Shown: piece after piece, positions 1 to 8,137 of the stretch
How the letters are laid out: each line of letters begins with the position of its first letter
How positions within the stretch are numbered: position 1 is the stretch's first letter
NCBI RefSeq assembly: GCF_002091755.1
Contig: NZ_BDAI01000002.1
Span: forward strand, 372,001 to 436,000
DNA: 64,000 nt
Direction: 5' to 3'
Source: Pseudomonas nitroreducens NBRC 12694
Lineage (GTDB): Bacteria; Pseudomonadota; Gammaproteobacteria; Pseudomonadales; Pseudomonadaceae
Notes under the pieces: generated by a model
Database searches by the model: none
Told to the model about the DNA's origin: nothing
The model's input: only the letters and a program-made list of their open reading frames with translations
Program-made: the position numbers and the translations under genes

Positions 1-102
1 GAAATGATCTCCCAGCGTATCCGCCTGGAGCAGATCAACGACGCCTTCGACGAATTGCGGCGCGGCGAGCTGGCGCGCTCGGTGATCGTCTTCGACCAAT
101 GA
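1..102 (+). CDS. C-terminal end of a zinc-dependent alcohol dehydrogenase (partial)
   Basis: An open frame enters from the left edge and ends at TGA 100-102, giving 33 residues. The pattern of hydrophobic, Ile-Asn-Asp-Ala-Phe-Asp and Arg-Ser-Val-Ile residues matches the last helix and strand of class III / zinc alcohol dehydrogenases, where a short helix with an I-N-x-A-F-D motif precedes the final strand. The enzyme would oxidise an alcohol with NAD(P). Neither the zinc ligands nor the Rossmann fold lie inside the window. It runs the same way as the acyl-CoA dehydrogenase pair 48 bases downstream and could feed the same catabolic route. The family call rests on a short tail only. Confidence 0.6.
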   Translation, partial: EMISQRIRLEQINDAFDELRRGELARSVIVFDQ

Positions 103-150
103 CCCGCACGGGCCGCCCCAAGCGGGCGAGCCCCTGCCAGGAGTTCGCTG

Positions 151-1350
151 ATGGATATCCATTTCACGCCTGAAGAACAGGCTTTCCGCGAGGAGGCGCG
201 TGCCTTCCTGCGTGCCGAGCTGCCCGAGCGGCTGGCGAGCCGCATCCTCCAGGGCAAGCGCCTGAGCAAGCAGGACCAGGTGCTGTGGATGCGCAAACTG
301 AACGCACGTGGCTGGCTCGCGCCTGGCTGGCCGGCCGAGTACGGCGGCCCCGGCTGGAGTGCTGTGGAGAAGCATATCTTCGAGGAGGAGTGCTTCGCCG
401 CCGGGGCGCCGCGAGTGGTTGCCTTCGGGGTGAAGATGGTGGCGCCGGTGCTGATCAGGTTCGGCACGCCCGAGCAGAAGGCGCGTTTTCTGCCGCGCAT
501 CCTCGACAGTTCCGACTGGTGGTGCCAGGGCTATTCCGAGCCGGGGGCAGGCTCCGACCTGGCATCGCTGAAGACCCGCGCGGTGCGTGAGGGTGACCAC
601 TATGTGGTGAACGGCCAGAAGATCTGGACCACCCTGGCGCATTACGCCGACTGGATGTTCTGCCTGGTGCGCACCGACCCGGATGCCGCGCAGCAACGCG
701 GCATCAGTTTCCTGCTGGTCGATATGAAGACGCCGGGCATCACCGTGCGGCCGATCATCACCCTGGATGGCGAGCACGAGGTCAACGAGGTGTTCTTCGA
801 CAATGTGCGCGTGCCGGCGGAAAACCTGGTGGGCCGCGAAAACGAAGGCTGGACCTGCGCCAAGTACCTGCTCACCCACGAGCGCACCAGCATCGGCGGC
901 ATCAACCAGACCAAGGTGTTGCTGCGCAAGCTCAAGCAGGTGGCCGGACAAGAGTTGCGCAATGGTCGGCCACTGATCGAGGACCCGCTGTTCCGAGCTC
1001 AGGTCGCTGCCGTGGAGATGCAACTGATGGCCGCTGATATGAGCAACCTGCGCGCACTGGTAGCCGCCCGCGATGGCGGGGTGCCCGGTGCGGAAAGCTC
1101 GATCCTCAAGATCAAGGGCACTGAGGTGCGCCAGCAGATCGTCTATCTGCTGACCAAGGCGGTGGGCACCTATGCGCTGCCGTTCCTGGAGGATGAGCTG
1201 GGCTTCGAGGCATCGCAGGAACCGGTGCTGCACAGCGCCGACAGTGCCACCGCCACCTACCAGTACCTGGATTCGCGCAAGGCTTCGATCTATGGCGGCT
1301 CCAACGAAATCCAGAAGAACATCATCGCCAAGATGATCCTCGAGCTGTAA
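151..1350 (+). CDS. Acyl-CoA dehydrogenase family protein
   Basis: A 399-residue FAD enzyme expected to introduce an alpha-beta double bond into an acyl-CoA thioester in the cytoplasm. The N-terminal helical domain is followed by the flavin-contacting stretch YSEPGAGSDLAS (about residues 130-141) and a C-terminal helical domain ending in IYGGSNEIQKNII. At the position of the catalytic Glu of medium-chain enzymes (YEGT) this protein has Gly, so the base may lie elsewhere, as in isovaleryl-type and steroid-type enzymes. An AGGAG site precedes the ATG. A second acyl-CoA dehydrogenase gene follows after 12 bases. Side-by-side unequal pairs of this kind often form alpha2beta2 enzymes for bulky or branched acyl-CoAs; that pairing is inferred. 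Confidence 0.9.
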   Translation: MDIHFTPEEQAFREEARAFLRAELPERLASRILQGKRLSKQDQVLWMRKLNARGWLAPGWPAEYGGPGWSAVEKHIFEEECFAAGAPRVVAFGVKMVAPVLIRFGTPEQKARFLPRILDSSDWWCQGYSEPGAGSDLASLKTRAVREGDHYVVNGQKIWTTLAHYADWMFCLVRTDPDAAQQRGISFLLVDMKTPGITVRPIITLDGEHEVNEVFFDNVRVPAENLVGRENEGWTCAKYLLTHERTSIGGINQTKVLLRKLKQVAGQELRNGRPLIEDPLFRAQVAAVEMQLMAADMSNLRALVAARDGGVPGAESSILKIKGTEVRQQIVYLLTKAVGTYALPFLEDELGFEASQEPVLHSADSATATYQYLDSRKASIYGGSNEIQKNIIAKMILEL

Positions 1351-1362
1351 GGAGCCCAACGC

Positions 1363-2508
1363 ATGGACTTCAAATTGACCGAAGAGCAGCAGATGCTGCA
1401 GGACACCGCAGCCCGCCTGGTTCGTGACCATTATGCTTTCGAGCAGCGCGAGGCCTATCGGCGCGAGCCTGGCGGTTTCAGCCGGGCATTCTGGGCCCGG
1501 CTTGGCGAGCTGGGCCTGTGCGCGGTGCCGTTCGAGGAGGCCCATGGCGGCTTCGGCGGCCAGGGTGTGGAAATGGGCCTGATCTGCGCCGAGCTTGGTC
1601 GTGGCCTGTGCCTGGAGCCGTACCTGCAGTCGGTGATTTTCGGCGGCGGCCTGCTGGCGCAATTGGGCAGCGCCGCGCAGCGTGATGAGCTGCTGACTCG
1701 TGTGGCCGCAGGCGAGTTGCAACTGGCGGTCGCCCTGGAGGAGCCGCAAAGCCACTATCAGTTGCACGATGTTTGCTGCACCGCGAGCCCGACTGCCGAC
1801 GGCTGGCTGCTGGACGGGCGCAAGAGCGTGGTGTTCGGTGGCCAGAGCGCCGGGTTGATCCTGCTGTCCGCGCGCACCGCTGGCGGCGCCCGGGACGAGC
1901 AGGGCATCAGCCTGTTCCTGGTCGATCCGGCCAGCACGGGCGTCGTCCGGCGCGAATTTCCCACGCTCGACGGGCGCATGGCCTGCGATCTTTACCTGGA
2001 TCAGGTTTTCGTCCCGCGTGCCGCGCTGCTGGGCCTCGAGGGCGAGGCGCTGCCGGCGTTGCGCTACCAGCAAGGCCGGGCCGTCGCGGCGCAGTGCGCC
2101 GAAGCGGTCGGCAGCATGGAAGCCGCCTGCGCGCTGACGCTCGATTATCTCAAGACCCGCCAGCAGTTCGGCGGCGTCATCGGCAAGTTCCAGGCGCTGC
2201 AGCACCGCATGGTGGATATGCGAATCGAACTGGACCAGGCCAGCTCCATGGCGCTGCTCGCGGCCTGCATGGCGGACGAGCCCGACAGCGATGAGCGCAG
2301 CCGGGCGCTGGCCGCGGCGAAGTACATCGTCAGCCGCGCCGCGCGCCTGATCGCCGACGAAAGCGTGCAGCTGCATGGTGGCATCGGCCTGACCTGGGAG
2401 TACCAGCTATCGCACCACGCCAAGCACCTGTGGATGGTGGCGCGTCAGTTCGGCGACGATGATCATCACCTTCAGGTCTTCAGCGAACTGATGGCGCCGG
2501 CAGACTGA
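1363..2508 (+). CDS. Acyl-CoA dehydrogenase family protein (second subunit)
   Basis: 381 residues, starting MDFKLTEEQQML and containing the C-terminal signature QLHGGIGLTWEYQLSHHAKHL typical of the second member of paired acyl-CoA dehydrogenases. It starts 12 bases after the preceding dehydrogenase, behind an AAGGAG ribosome site, so the two are clearly one transcript. The conventional SEPGAGSD flavin motif is poorly conserved (SHYQLHDVCCTAS in the equivalent region), which fits a partner that contributes structure or part of a shared active site. The acyl chain that is used cannot be read from the sequence. A terminator follows at 2533-2557. Confidence 0.88.
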   Translation: MDFKLTEEQQMLQDTAARLVRDHYAFEQREAYRREPGGFSRAFWARLGELGLCAVPFEEAHGGFGGQGVEMGLICAELGRGLCLEPYLQSVIFGGGLLAQLGSAAQRDELLTRVAAGELQLAVALEEPQSHYQLHDVCCTASPTADGWLLDGRKSVVFGGQSAGLILLSARTAGGARDEQGISLFLVDPASTGVVRREFPTLDGRMACDLYLDQVFVPRAALLGLEGEALPALRYQQGRAVAAQCAEAVGSMEAACALTLDYLKTRQQFGGVIGKFQALQHRMVDMRIELDQASSMALLAACMADEPDSDERSRALAAAKYIVSRAARLIADESVQLHGGIGLTWEYQLSHHAKHLWMVARQFGDDDHHLQVFSELMAPAD

Positions 2509-2532
2509 GCAAGCGTCCAGGAGTCCCTTCTC

Positions 2533-2557
2533 GGGCCACCGCGGGTGACCCTTTTTT
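2533..2557 (+). terminator. Rho-independent terminator after the acyl-CoA dehydrogenase pair
   Basis: GGGCCACC (2533-2540), a GCG loop and GGTGACCC (2544-2551) form an 8-bp stem with one mismatch, followed by six T residues. It lies 24 bases past the second dehydrogenase stop and touches the stop codon of the converging membrane-protein gene. Confidence 0.75.
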
Positions 2558-2898
2558 CAGGGTGTCGGGGTGGAGGTCATCGCCCAGGTGATGAAGCCGG
2601 CATTGAAACCGGTGAACACCAGCGCGAACAGGAATACTGCATCAGCGATGTGCATCATCCGCCGGCCGCGCAGGGTACGGTGGGTGCGCAGGCTCCAGTA
2701 GGAGCAGAAGGCCGAGACCACATAGAACATCATGTTGACGGCCACCATGTCATCGATGATCAGGTCTTCCCGGCGCAGGGTGAGGATCACCCGTATGATC
2801 CCGATCACGGTCAGGCACACGCCGACCATGGTGGCCGAGACGGAGAAGATGTGGACGCAGATGTCGTCGTCCAGGGAGGGCGTTTCCGGCTTGTTCAT
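2557..2898 (-). CDS. Small three-helix membrane protein, unknown function
   Basis: 113 residues from the ATG at 2898, where the protein begins MNKPETPSLDDDICVHIFS. Three hydrophobic segments are visible, at roughly residues 15-42, 52-70 and 85-107, with a basic Arg-rich loop (RTHRTLRGRRMMH) between the second and third. An in-frame start further upstream at 3042 would add a basic, non-hydrophobic leader and would overlap the start region of the divergent ABC gene, so the shorter form was chosen. No family could be named. It is probably an inner-membrane protein. Confidence 0.65.
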   Translation of the reverse strand: MNKPETPSLDDDICVHIFSVSATMVGVCLTVIGIIRVILTLRREDLIIDDMVAVNMMFYVVSAFCSYWSLRTHRTLRGRRMMHIADAVFLFALVFTGFNAGFITWAMTSTPTP

Positions 2899-3007
2899 GA
2901 CGCGCGCTCGCTGTCGTGGAAGGTGTGGAAAGCGTAGTTCCGATTCAACCAGGGCTTGAGTCGCTCGCCCAAGGAGCCTACTGTCAGCGGCTGCCCCAGG
3001 CCCGGAT

Positions 3008-3793
3008 ATGAAACGCCCCATGATCGACTTCAACAACGTCACCGCCTACCAGCAGCAGACCCGCGTGCTCGATGGTTTTTCCCTGCATATCGGCGAAGGC
3101 GAGAAGGTCGCCATCCTCGGCCCCAACGGCGCCGGCAAGAGCACGCTGCTCAAACTGATCAGCCGCGAACTCTACCCGGTGGATCGCCCGGACAGCTCGC
3201 TGAACCTGTTCGGTCTGCAGAACGTCACCCTGTGGGACCTGCGCAGCCGCATCGGCTTCGTCTCCCAGGACTTGCAGGAAGACTACACACCCTTCACCCA
3301 GGCGCTGGACGTGGTGATCTCCGGTTTCTTCGGCGCCATCGGCAGCCACGGTCACCTGCAGCCAACGCCGGAACAGGCGGAGAAGGCGCGCGAGATGCTG
3401 GCCCAGGTGGAGATGGACGGCTACGCCGAACGCATGTTCCAGCGCCTGTCGACCGGGCAGAAGCGCCGCCTGCTGCTGGCCCGCGCGCTCATCCACGAAC
3501 CCCGTGCGCTGATCCTCGATGAGCCGGCCAATGGCCTGGACATGGGCGCCAGCCTGCAGATGCTCACCCTGCTTCGACGCTTCTGCGGCCCGGAGCACGC
3601 GATGATCATCACGACCCATCACCTCGACGAGATCATTCCGGAAATCGAACGGGTGGTGCTGATCGCCAACGGCAAGGTCGTGGCCGACGGGCCGAAGGCG
3701 GAGATTCTCACCAGCAAAAACCTGTCGGCGCTGTACCAGGCTCCGCTGAAAGTGACCGAGCAGGATGGCTGGTATCGCTGCTGGCATGCGTGA
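3008..3793 (+). CDS. ABC transporter ATP-binding protein
   Basis: 261 residues with a complete nucleotide-binding domain: Walker A GPNGAGKST (38-46), signature LSTGQ (147-151), Walker B ALILDEP (167-173) and the switch His in TTHH (about 204). No permease or binding-protein gene lies beside it on this strand, and there is no membrane segment in the protein. It resembles the stand-alone cytoplasmic ATPases of the ModF/YlmA group, which carry one or two domains without a cognate permease. A substrate cannot be assigned. Met-5 (3020) is an alternative start; neither start has a strong ribosome site. Confidence 0.85.
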   Translation: MKRPMIDFNNVTAYQQQTRVLDGFSLHIGEGEKVAILGPNGAGKSTLLKLISRELYPVDRPDSSLNLFGLQNVTLWDLRSRIGFVSQDLQEDYTPFTQALDVVISGFFGAIGSHGHLQPTPEQAEKAREMLAQVEMDGYAERMFQRLSTGQKRRLLLARALIHEPRALILDEPANGLDMGASLQMLTLLRRFCGPEHAMIITTHHLDEIIPEIERVVLIANGKVVADGPKAEILTSKNLSALYQAPLKVTEQDGWYRCWHA

Positions 3794-3827
3794 TTCGATG
3801 CTGGCCTTCTGAGCCAGACCAACCCTG

Positions 3828-3878
3828 TCGCGGACGTGCGTTCATGGAGGCTCCTGCAGGAGCAGACTCTGTCCGCGA
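3828..3878. repeat. REP-like palindromic element
   Basis: Outer arms TCGCGGAC (3828-3835) and GTCCGCGA (3871-3878) are perfect inverted copies. They enclose the palindrome GCTCCTGCAGGAGC. This is a second Pseudomonas-type short palindrome, related to the element at 37524-37553 and different from the GAGCGAGCTTGCTCGC family. It lies between the ABC ATPase gene and the hydrolase remnant. Confidence 0.55.
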
Positions 3879-4203
3879 TGGGCGCCCGCGCGTGCCGATC
3901 CTCGATCGGATTTTTGTCCAGCGCCCGCCACTGCGCCTGCATCGCACGAATGCGCTATCCGCTGAGCCTTGCCGGCGGGGACGCCGAGCAGGCCGGTGCG
4001 GCTGGGGTCGATCAGCCCGAAGTCACGCACGCCCACCGGATAGGGCCGCTGGACTTGGGCATCGGTGACACCGGGAAGACGCACAAGGCGGCGACGGCCA
4101 CACTCACCAGCAGGGTGAAGCATATCCCCGACCAGACCGGTACCCGCGCAGGGCGCTTTTTCCGCAACAGCAGCCAGGGCAGCAGGCCGGCGGCGATCGT
4201 CAT
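3842..4203 (-). pseudogene. Frameshifted, truncated remnant of a PAF-acetylhydrolase/dienelactone hydrolase-type membrane protein
   Basis: The ATG (4203) overlaps the MFS stop codon by ATGA, the usual sign of a coupled real gene. The first 50 residues carry a basic cluster (LLRKKRPAR) and a membrane helix running to LCVFPVSPMPKSSGP. That frame then hits a stop at 4012. In the next frame the expected continuation is seen: YPVGVRDFGLIDPSR, then GLLGVPAGKAQR. That is the conserved entry of predicted dienelactone hydrolase / PAF-acetylhydrolase proteins. A lost base within 4041-4047 explains the switch. The second frame then runs into unrelated sequence with no catalytic Ser-Asp-His part, so the gene is both shifted and truncated. 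Confidence 0.6.
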
Positions 4204-5396
4204 GCAACGGCGCCCTTGCGCGGCAGCACGGTCCAGACCACGCCAAGGACCAGCAGCACGGCAATCAGCAGGTAAGGTGCGCGGCTATCGACCTGGTGCA
4301 GCAGGGTGCCCAGCAGCGGGCCAGTGATCATGCCCAGACCGTGCACGGCGACCAGGCTGCCGGCGGCGGCGCCCTGTTCGTCGGCTTCCACGGCGTTGGC
4401 GTTGAGCGCCGAGACGGCGGGGAAGACCCAGCCCATGCCGGCAGCAGCGACGAAGCACGATGCGTAGAGCATCCACGGTGCGACGGCGATGCATACCGAG
4501 GCAAAGCCCAGTGCCGAAATCACGCCGCCCACGCCGATCAGCCGCAGCGGTGCCCAGTTCAGCTTGCGTACCAGCATCTGCGCGCAGATCAGCGCCACCC
4601 CCACCGAGGTCAAGGCGATGCCGGCGACGCGGGCGGCATCGGCGGGCGGCAGTTGCAAGCGGTCGAGGGCGAAGAAACCGACGGTCATCTGTGCGACGGT
4701 GACGCAGACCATGGCGATAAAGCCCAGGGTCAGCGAGCGGCGCAGACGCCGGTCGCTGATTGCCAGGGCAGGGCCCTTGCGTTCGCTGAGGCGCTGGCTG
4801 TCGGGCAGCCATTTCCACAGCACGGCCAGGGCCAGCAGCGGCAGCAGGCAGGTGAGCAGCAGCGGCAGGGCCAGACCGAGCATGGCCAGCAGGCCGGCGA
4901 AGCTCGGGCCGACCACCATGCCCACGGCGCTCGCCGCGCCGAGCCCGGCCATGGCGGAAGCGCGCTTGTCGGCGCTGACATGGTCAGCCACCAGTGCCGC
5001 CGAGCAGGCCGGCACGGCGGCGTAGAAACCGCCCGCCAGTCCGCGCAGTGCAACGATGCCGATGAATGCCGGCAGCGGTGACATCGAGGTGTTCAGCGCC
5101 AGCGCCATGAAGGCGCAGAGCAGGGCGTAGGTCAGCGCAAAGCCGGCCAGGCCGCCGAGCAGCACGCGGCGGCGGCCCAGGCGGTCGCTGGCGATGCCCC
5201 AGACGCGGGCCATGAACATCCAGGCGATGCCGCCGACGGTCACCGTCATGCCCGCCTGCCAGGGCGCCAGTCCCAGGGTGCGCGCCACCGGGCCGATCAG
5301 CGCGACGAAGGACATCACGGCCACCGTGCAGACGAAAGTCTCGAACATCAGCGGGCGGAGGTTCAGGGTCGGCGCCTGGGGTGGCATGGCGGTCAT
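4200..5396 (-). CDS. Major facilitator superfamily (MFS) transporter
   Basis: 398 residues with about twelve hydrophobic segments. The loop between helices 2 and 3 carries the MFS signature SDRLGRRRVLL. It should be a single-polypeptide inner-membrane exporter or importer driven by the proton gradient. An AAGGAG site lies ahead of the ATG. The start is one base after the TGA of the PepSY remnant frame and the stop overlaps the hydrolase remnant start, so it sits in the middle of the former iron-uptake operon. That context suggests movement of a siderophore or its breakdown product; this is inference. The gene itself appears intact although both neighbours are broken. Confidence 0.85.
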   Translation of the reverse strand: MTAMPPQAPTLNLRPLMFETFVCTVAVMSFVALIGPVARTLGLAPWQAGMTVTVGGIAWMFMARVWGIASDRLGRRRVLLGGLAGFALTYALLCAFMALALNTSMSPLPAFIGIVALRGLAGGFYAAVPACSAALVADHVSADKRASAMAGLGAASAVGMVVGPSFAGLLAMLGLALPLLLTCLLPLLALAVLWKWLPDSQRLSERKGPALAISDRRLRRSLTLGFIAMVCVTVAQMTVGFFALDRLQLPPADAARVAGIALTSVGVALICAQMLVRKLNWAPLRLIGVGGVISALGFASVCIAVAPWMLYASCFVAAAGMGWVFPAVSALNANAVEADEQGAAAGSLVAVHGLGMITGPLLGTLLHQVDSRAPYLLIAVLLVLGVVWTVLPRKGAVA

Positions 5397-5397
5397 T

Positions 5398-6165
5398 TCA
5401 GCGGGTCTCCTTGGGTCGGCGGGGCACTCTCATCCCTACAAAGACGATCAGCAGCAGCGGAACACCAAGGGAAATCCACGACAGCACGTCGAAAACCCCA
5501 TATCCAGTTCCGCCAGGCGTTTCTCGACGGGCGTGCGGCGTCGGCCAAGACAAAGGTACAGGCCGCTGGCGAGGATGACGATGCTGACGATATCCAGCAG
5601 CGCCCAGACGATCTTCAGCGGCATGCCGCCGTAGTCACCGAAGTGCAGCGGCTGGGACAGCAGCGTCTTCACGTACAGCGGCATCTCGCGCATGTCGGTC
5701 AGTTCGCCGGTTTCGGCATCCACCAGCGCGGGCTTGAGCAGGCGTTCGGTGAACGGCGTGTTGCCGCGCATGAACACGGCGTAGTGTTGCTTGCTGCTGA
5801 ACTGCGTGCCGGGGAAGCCGACGAAGCTGACCTCCATGTCCGGCGCGGCCTTGCGGGCGGTATCGATGGCCTTGTGCTGCGAGCCGAGGCTTTCCAGCGG
5901 CGGCGCGTCCTTGTGGGGCGCGGTCATTTCCGCCAGCTGGCCACCTTGCCAGAGCATCAGGATCGGCAGCGCCAGGGTGTTGATCACCCCGGTGACGCCG
6001 ACCACCAGCACCCAGGCGAGGGTGACGATGCCCAGCACGTTGTGCAGGTCCAGCCACTTCGGCCGCGAGCTGCGCTGGGAGCGCACGGTGGCGAAGTCCA
6101 GCTTGCGCATGAACGGCGTGTAGACCACCACGCCGGAAACCAGCGACGCCACCAGCAGCGTCTGC
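5398..6165 (-). pseudogene. 3' part of a PepSY-domain membrane protein gene, fused to fecR debris
   Basis: From about 6160 downward the frame encodes a recognisable second half of a PepSY-TM iron-uptake protein: a membrane helix (VASLVSGVVVY), the motif WLDLHNVLGIVT, another helix (VLVVGVTGVINTLA), a periplasmic PepSY-like domain and a last helix (LLDIVSIVILASGLYL). The N-terminal helices of the family are missing. Near 5500, in a GGGGTTTT run, the natural continuation moves to another frame (VFDVLSWISLGVPLLLIV, ending PKETR) whose TGA lies one base before the MFS start. The current frame instead ends in a Cys-rich tail at 5448. A start at 6485 keeps an open frame of 345 codons that is part FecR, part PepSY. 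Confidence 0.65.
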
Positions 6166-6600
6166 AAGGGCATGCGGTCGGCCATCAGCATGCCGTGGGT
6201 CCAGGCGTCCGGGGCCGGCGAGGGGGCGACCGAGGTGATGCCCAGTGCTGACAGCAGCACGGAGTCCCCGGCGCCCAGCCCTTGGCCGGCTCCGTGCGAC
6301 GACACTACTTCGACGCGGCCCTCGACAACGGCAACGCGGGTCGCCCCTTGGTCCTGGCGCACATTGAAGCGCGCTTCGCGGGTCGTGACCAGGAAAGGCC
6401 GGCTGTCCACGCGCGCATCGAGGAAGATCTCCCCCGCAGCAGGTGCACCAGGCGCGGCGCGGGGTGAAGGCGATGTCCACGGCACTGTCGGTGTTGAGCG
6501 TCAGCAGGCTGCCATCGGGCAGCAGCCATTTGCCAACAGCAGGGCAAGCTGCTTGAGTGCCCGGCGGCGGTCGAGCTGGCGTTCACGGCCCAGGGTTGGC
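6150..6600 (-). pseudogene. fecR-type anti-sigma factor remnant
   Basis: Pieces of a FecR periplasmic sensor can be read only by changing frame: DRRRALKQLALLLA, then WLLPDGSLLTLNTDSAVDI, then RLVHLLRG, then GEIFLDARVDSRPFLVTTREARF and a DAWTHGMLMADRMPL block. Single-base losses explain the shifts near 6450-6470. The usual Q-A-L-G-T-R-F block is missing between REARF and NVRQD, suggesting an internal deletion. The N-terminal cytoplasmic anti-sigma domain is absent, and the C-terminal domain is cut after MPLQTLL, where PepSY sequence begins. No functional FecR can come from this DNA. Confidence 0.65.
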
Positions 6601-7091
6601 ATGGCCAGTGCGGGCGGCAGGCTGCCGAGATGCCCCATCAGGCGCTCGGCACGATCCCAGGGATACGCCCAGGCGCTTGGCGATAGCCCCTCGACCTGCG
6701 CCAGCAGGAAGGCCTGGCGCACCGGGTCGGGCAGGTGCGGGAGCAGGGTGTCGATCTCGTGCAGGGTTTCCAGCACCAGGTAGCGCTGTTCCGGCGAGGG
6801 TGCGAGCTCTTCGGGGATGCTGGCGAGGGCTTCGAGGTAGGCGCGCTCCAGCGACTGGCGCTGGAACCAGTTGATCATCTGCCCCTTGGCCACCGTGGCG
6901 AGATAGGCTCGCGGCTCGCGAGCCTCCAGCACACGGCGTGAATCGAGCAGGCGAGTGAAAGTGTCCTGGGCCAGGTCCGCCGCCTGTTCGTGGCAGCCCA
7001 GGCGCCGGCGCAGCGTGCCCTGCAGCCAGCCGTGATGGTGCTGATAGAGGTCACTGACAGGAGCGTGGAGCGGAGCGTCGACCGAGGGCAT
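6501..7091 (-). pseudogene. FecI-type ECF sigma factor, region 4 broken
   Basis: The start is taken at 7091 (MPSVDAPLHAP) because a Fur-like site lies just upstream at 7111-7123. Region 2 is well preserved (DLYQHHHGWL, DLAQDTFTRLL, REPRAYLATVAKGQMINWFQR), as is the head of region 4 (LPDPVRQAFLLAQVEGLS). After GLS the frame is wrong. The helix AKRLGVSLGS appears in a neighbouring frame, then ERLMGHL returns in the first frame. A deletion of about a dozen bases between two ATCG copies plus a compensating indel would explain this. The frame then fuses into FecR middle sequence and stops at 6501. DNA binding to -35 elements should be lost. Confidence 0.65.
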
Positions 7092-7104
7092 GGCGGAGCT
7101 TTCA

Positions 7105-7127
7105 TCATTTGAGAATGCTTCTCCTGA
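7105..7127 (-). promoter_or_regulatory. Candidate Fur box upstream of the sigma remnant
   Basis: GAGAATGCTTCTC (7111-7123) is a perfect palindrome with 5-bp arms and a 3-base centre. It is flanked by CATTT and CTGATAG and resembles the GAGAAT-x-ATTCTC core of Pseudomonas Fur sites. It lies 20 bases before the chosen sigma start, the usual place for iron repression of an ECF sigma gene. Confidence 0.5.
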
Positions 7128-7185
7128 TAGTGGTTGCCAAGGCCTGCTCACAAGCCCCGGAAGGAGGCGCGCTTGTGACAGTTGC

Positions 7186-8127
7186 TCAGGATATTCCGCT
7201 GGCGAGGTCGAGCATTGCCAGGTGGGAGTCTGAAAGGCTCAGTCGGGTCGCTCGCCCCAGACTGGCTAGCTGGTGTTCGCTGGTGGCGCTGGCGATGGGG
7301 GCGGTGATGCCCGGCTGTTGACGCAGCCAGGCGAGGGCGACCTCGGCCGGCGACGACTGGGTTTCCTCGGCGACCTGGTCAAGCGTCGCGAGAATCTTCA
7401 ACCCTCGAACATCGAAGTAGCCCTCCAGGTCTTCGCCACGAGCACTTCCAGTGAGGTCGCTGGTGGCGCGGTACTTGCCGGTGAGAAAGCCCGAGGCGAG
7501 GCTGAAGTAGGTCACCACAACGTTGCCGTGCTCGGCAGCAATGGCTGCGGTTTCCGTTTCGTGGCCTGCGCGGTCGTAGAGGTTGTACTGGACTTGGAGC
7601 GCCGAGTACGCGGGGAGGTCGTTACTGCGCGCAGTTGCCGCGGCCGCTTCCAGTTGATTTCGGCTGAAGTTGGACGCACCGATGGCGCGCACTTTTCCCG
7701 AGGCGATCAACTCTTCGTAGGTGCGCAGGGTTTCCTCGTGGGGCGTGCTGTCATCCGGGTAATGACTGAAGTACAGGTCGATGTAGTCGGTGCGCAGGCG
7801 CCGAAGGGAGTCCTCGACTCCCTGCAGAATCCATCGGCGCGACAGGCCGCGCCGCTGTACCGAAAGTTCGGCGCCGATCTTGGTGCATAGCGTCACCTCG
7901 GTGCGGCGCCCCGGCTGGCTGGCGAGCCAGCGGCCGATGATGGCCTCCGACTCGCCGCCCTCGTGACCCGGTACCCAGACCGAGTACATATCCGCGGTGT
8001 CGATACTGCTCAGCCCCGCGTCGAACGCCGCGTCCAGCAGGCGTCGAGAAATGGCTTCGTCCACCGTCCAGCCGAATACGTTGCCGCCCAGTATCAGTGG
8101 CGAAAGGTTGAGGTCACGAGCATGCAT
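7186..8127 (-). CDS. Aldo/keto reductase
   Basis: 313 residues from the ATG at 8127, preceded by GAGGAGACAGCC. It is a cytoplasmic NADPH-dependent (beta/alpha)8 oxidoreductase. The catalytic tetrad is visible as Asp-43 and Tyr-48 in DTADMYS, Lys-83 in CTKIGAE and His-122 in YFSHYPD. The cofactor end holds the usual GASNFS and C-terminal IASATSEHQL region. It begins 10 bases after the gamma-glutamyltransferase-like gene and is the last gene of the minus-strand uptake operon. It may reduce an aldehyde derived from the imported amine or amino acid; that role is inferred from position. Confidence 0.88.
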   Translation of the reverse strand: MHARDLNLSPLILGGNVFGWTVDEAISRRLLDAAFDAGLSSIDTADMYSVWVPGHEGGESEAIIGRWLASQPGRRTEVTLCTKIGAELSVQRRGLSRRWILQGVEDSLRRLRTDYIDLYFSHYPDDSTPHEETLRTYEELIASGKVRAIGASNFSRNQLEAAAATARSNDLPAYSALQVQYNLYDRAGHETETAAIAAEHGNVVVTYFSLASGFLTGKYRATSDLTGSARGEDLEGYFDVRGLKILATLDQVAEETQSSPAEVALAWLRQQPGITAPIASATSEHQLASLGRATRLSLSDSHLAMLDLASGIS

Positions 8128-8137
8128 GGCTGTCTCC

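Noticed and set aside
5448..6485. FecR-PepSY hybrid as a genuine new fusion protein
   Set aside because: Its first residues are out of frame with FecR, conserved FecR blocks lie in other frames, and both the FecR and PepSY parts are cut; decay is simpler.
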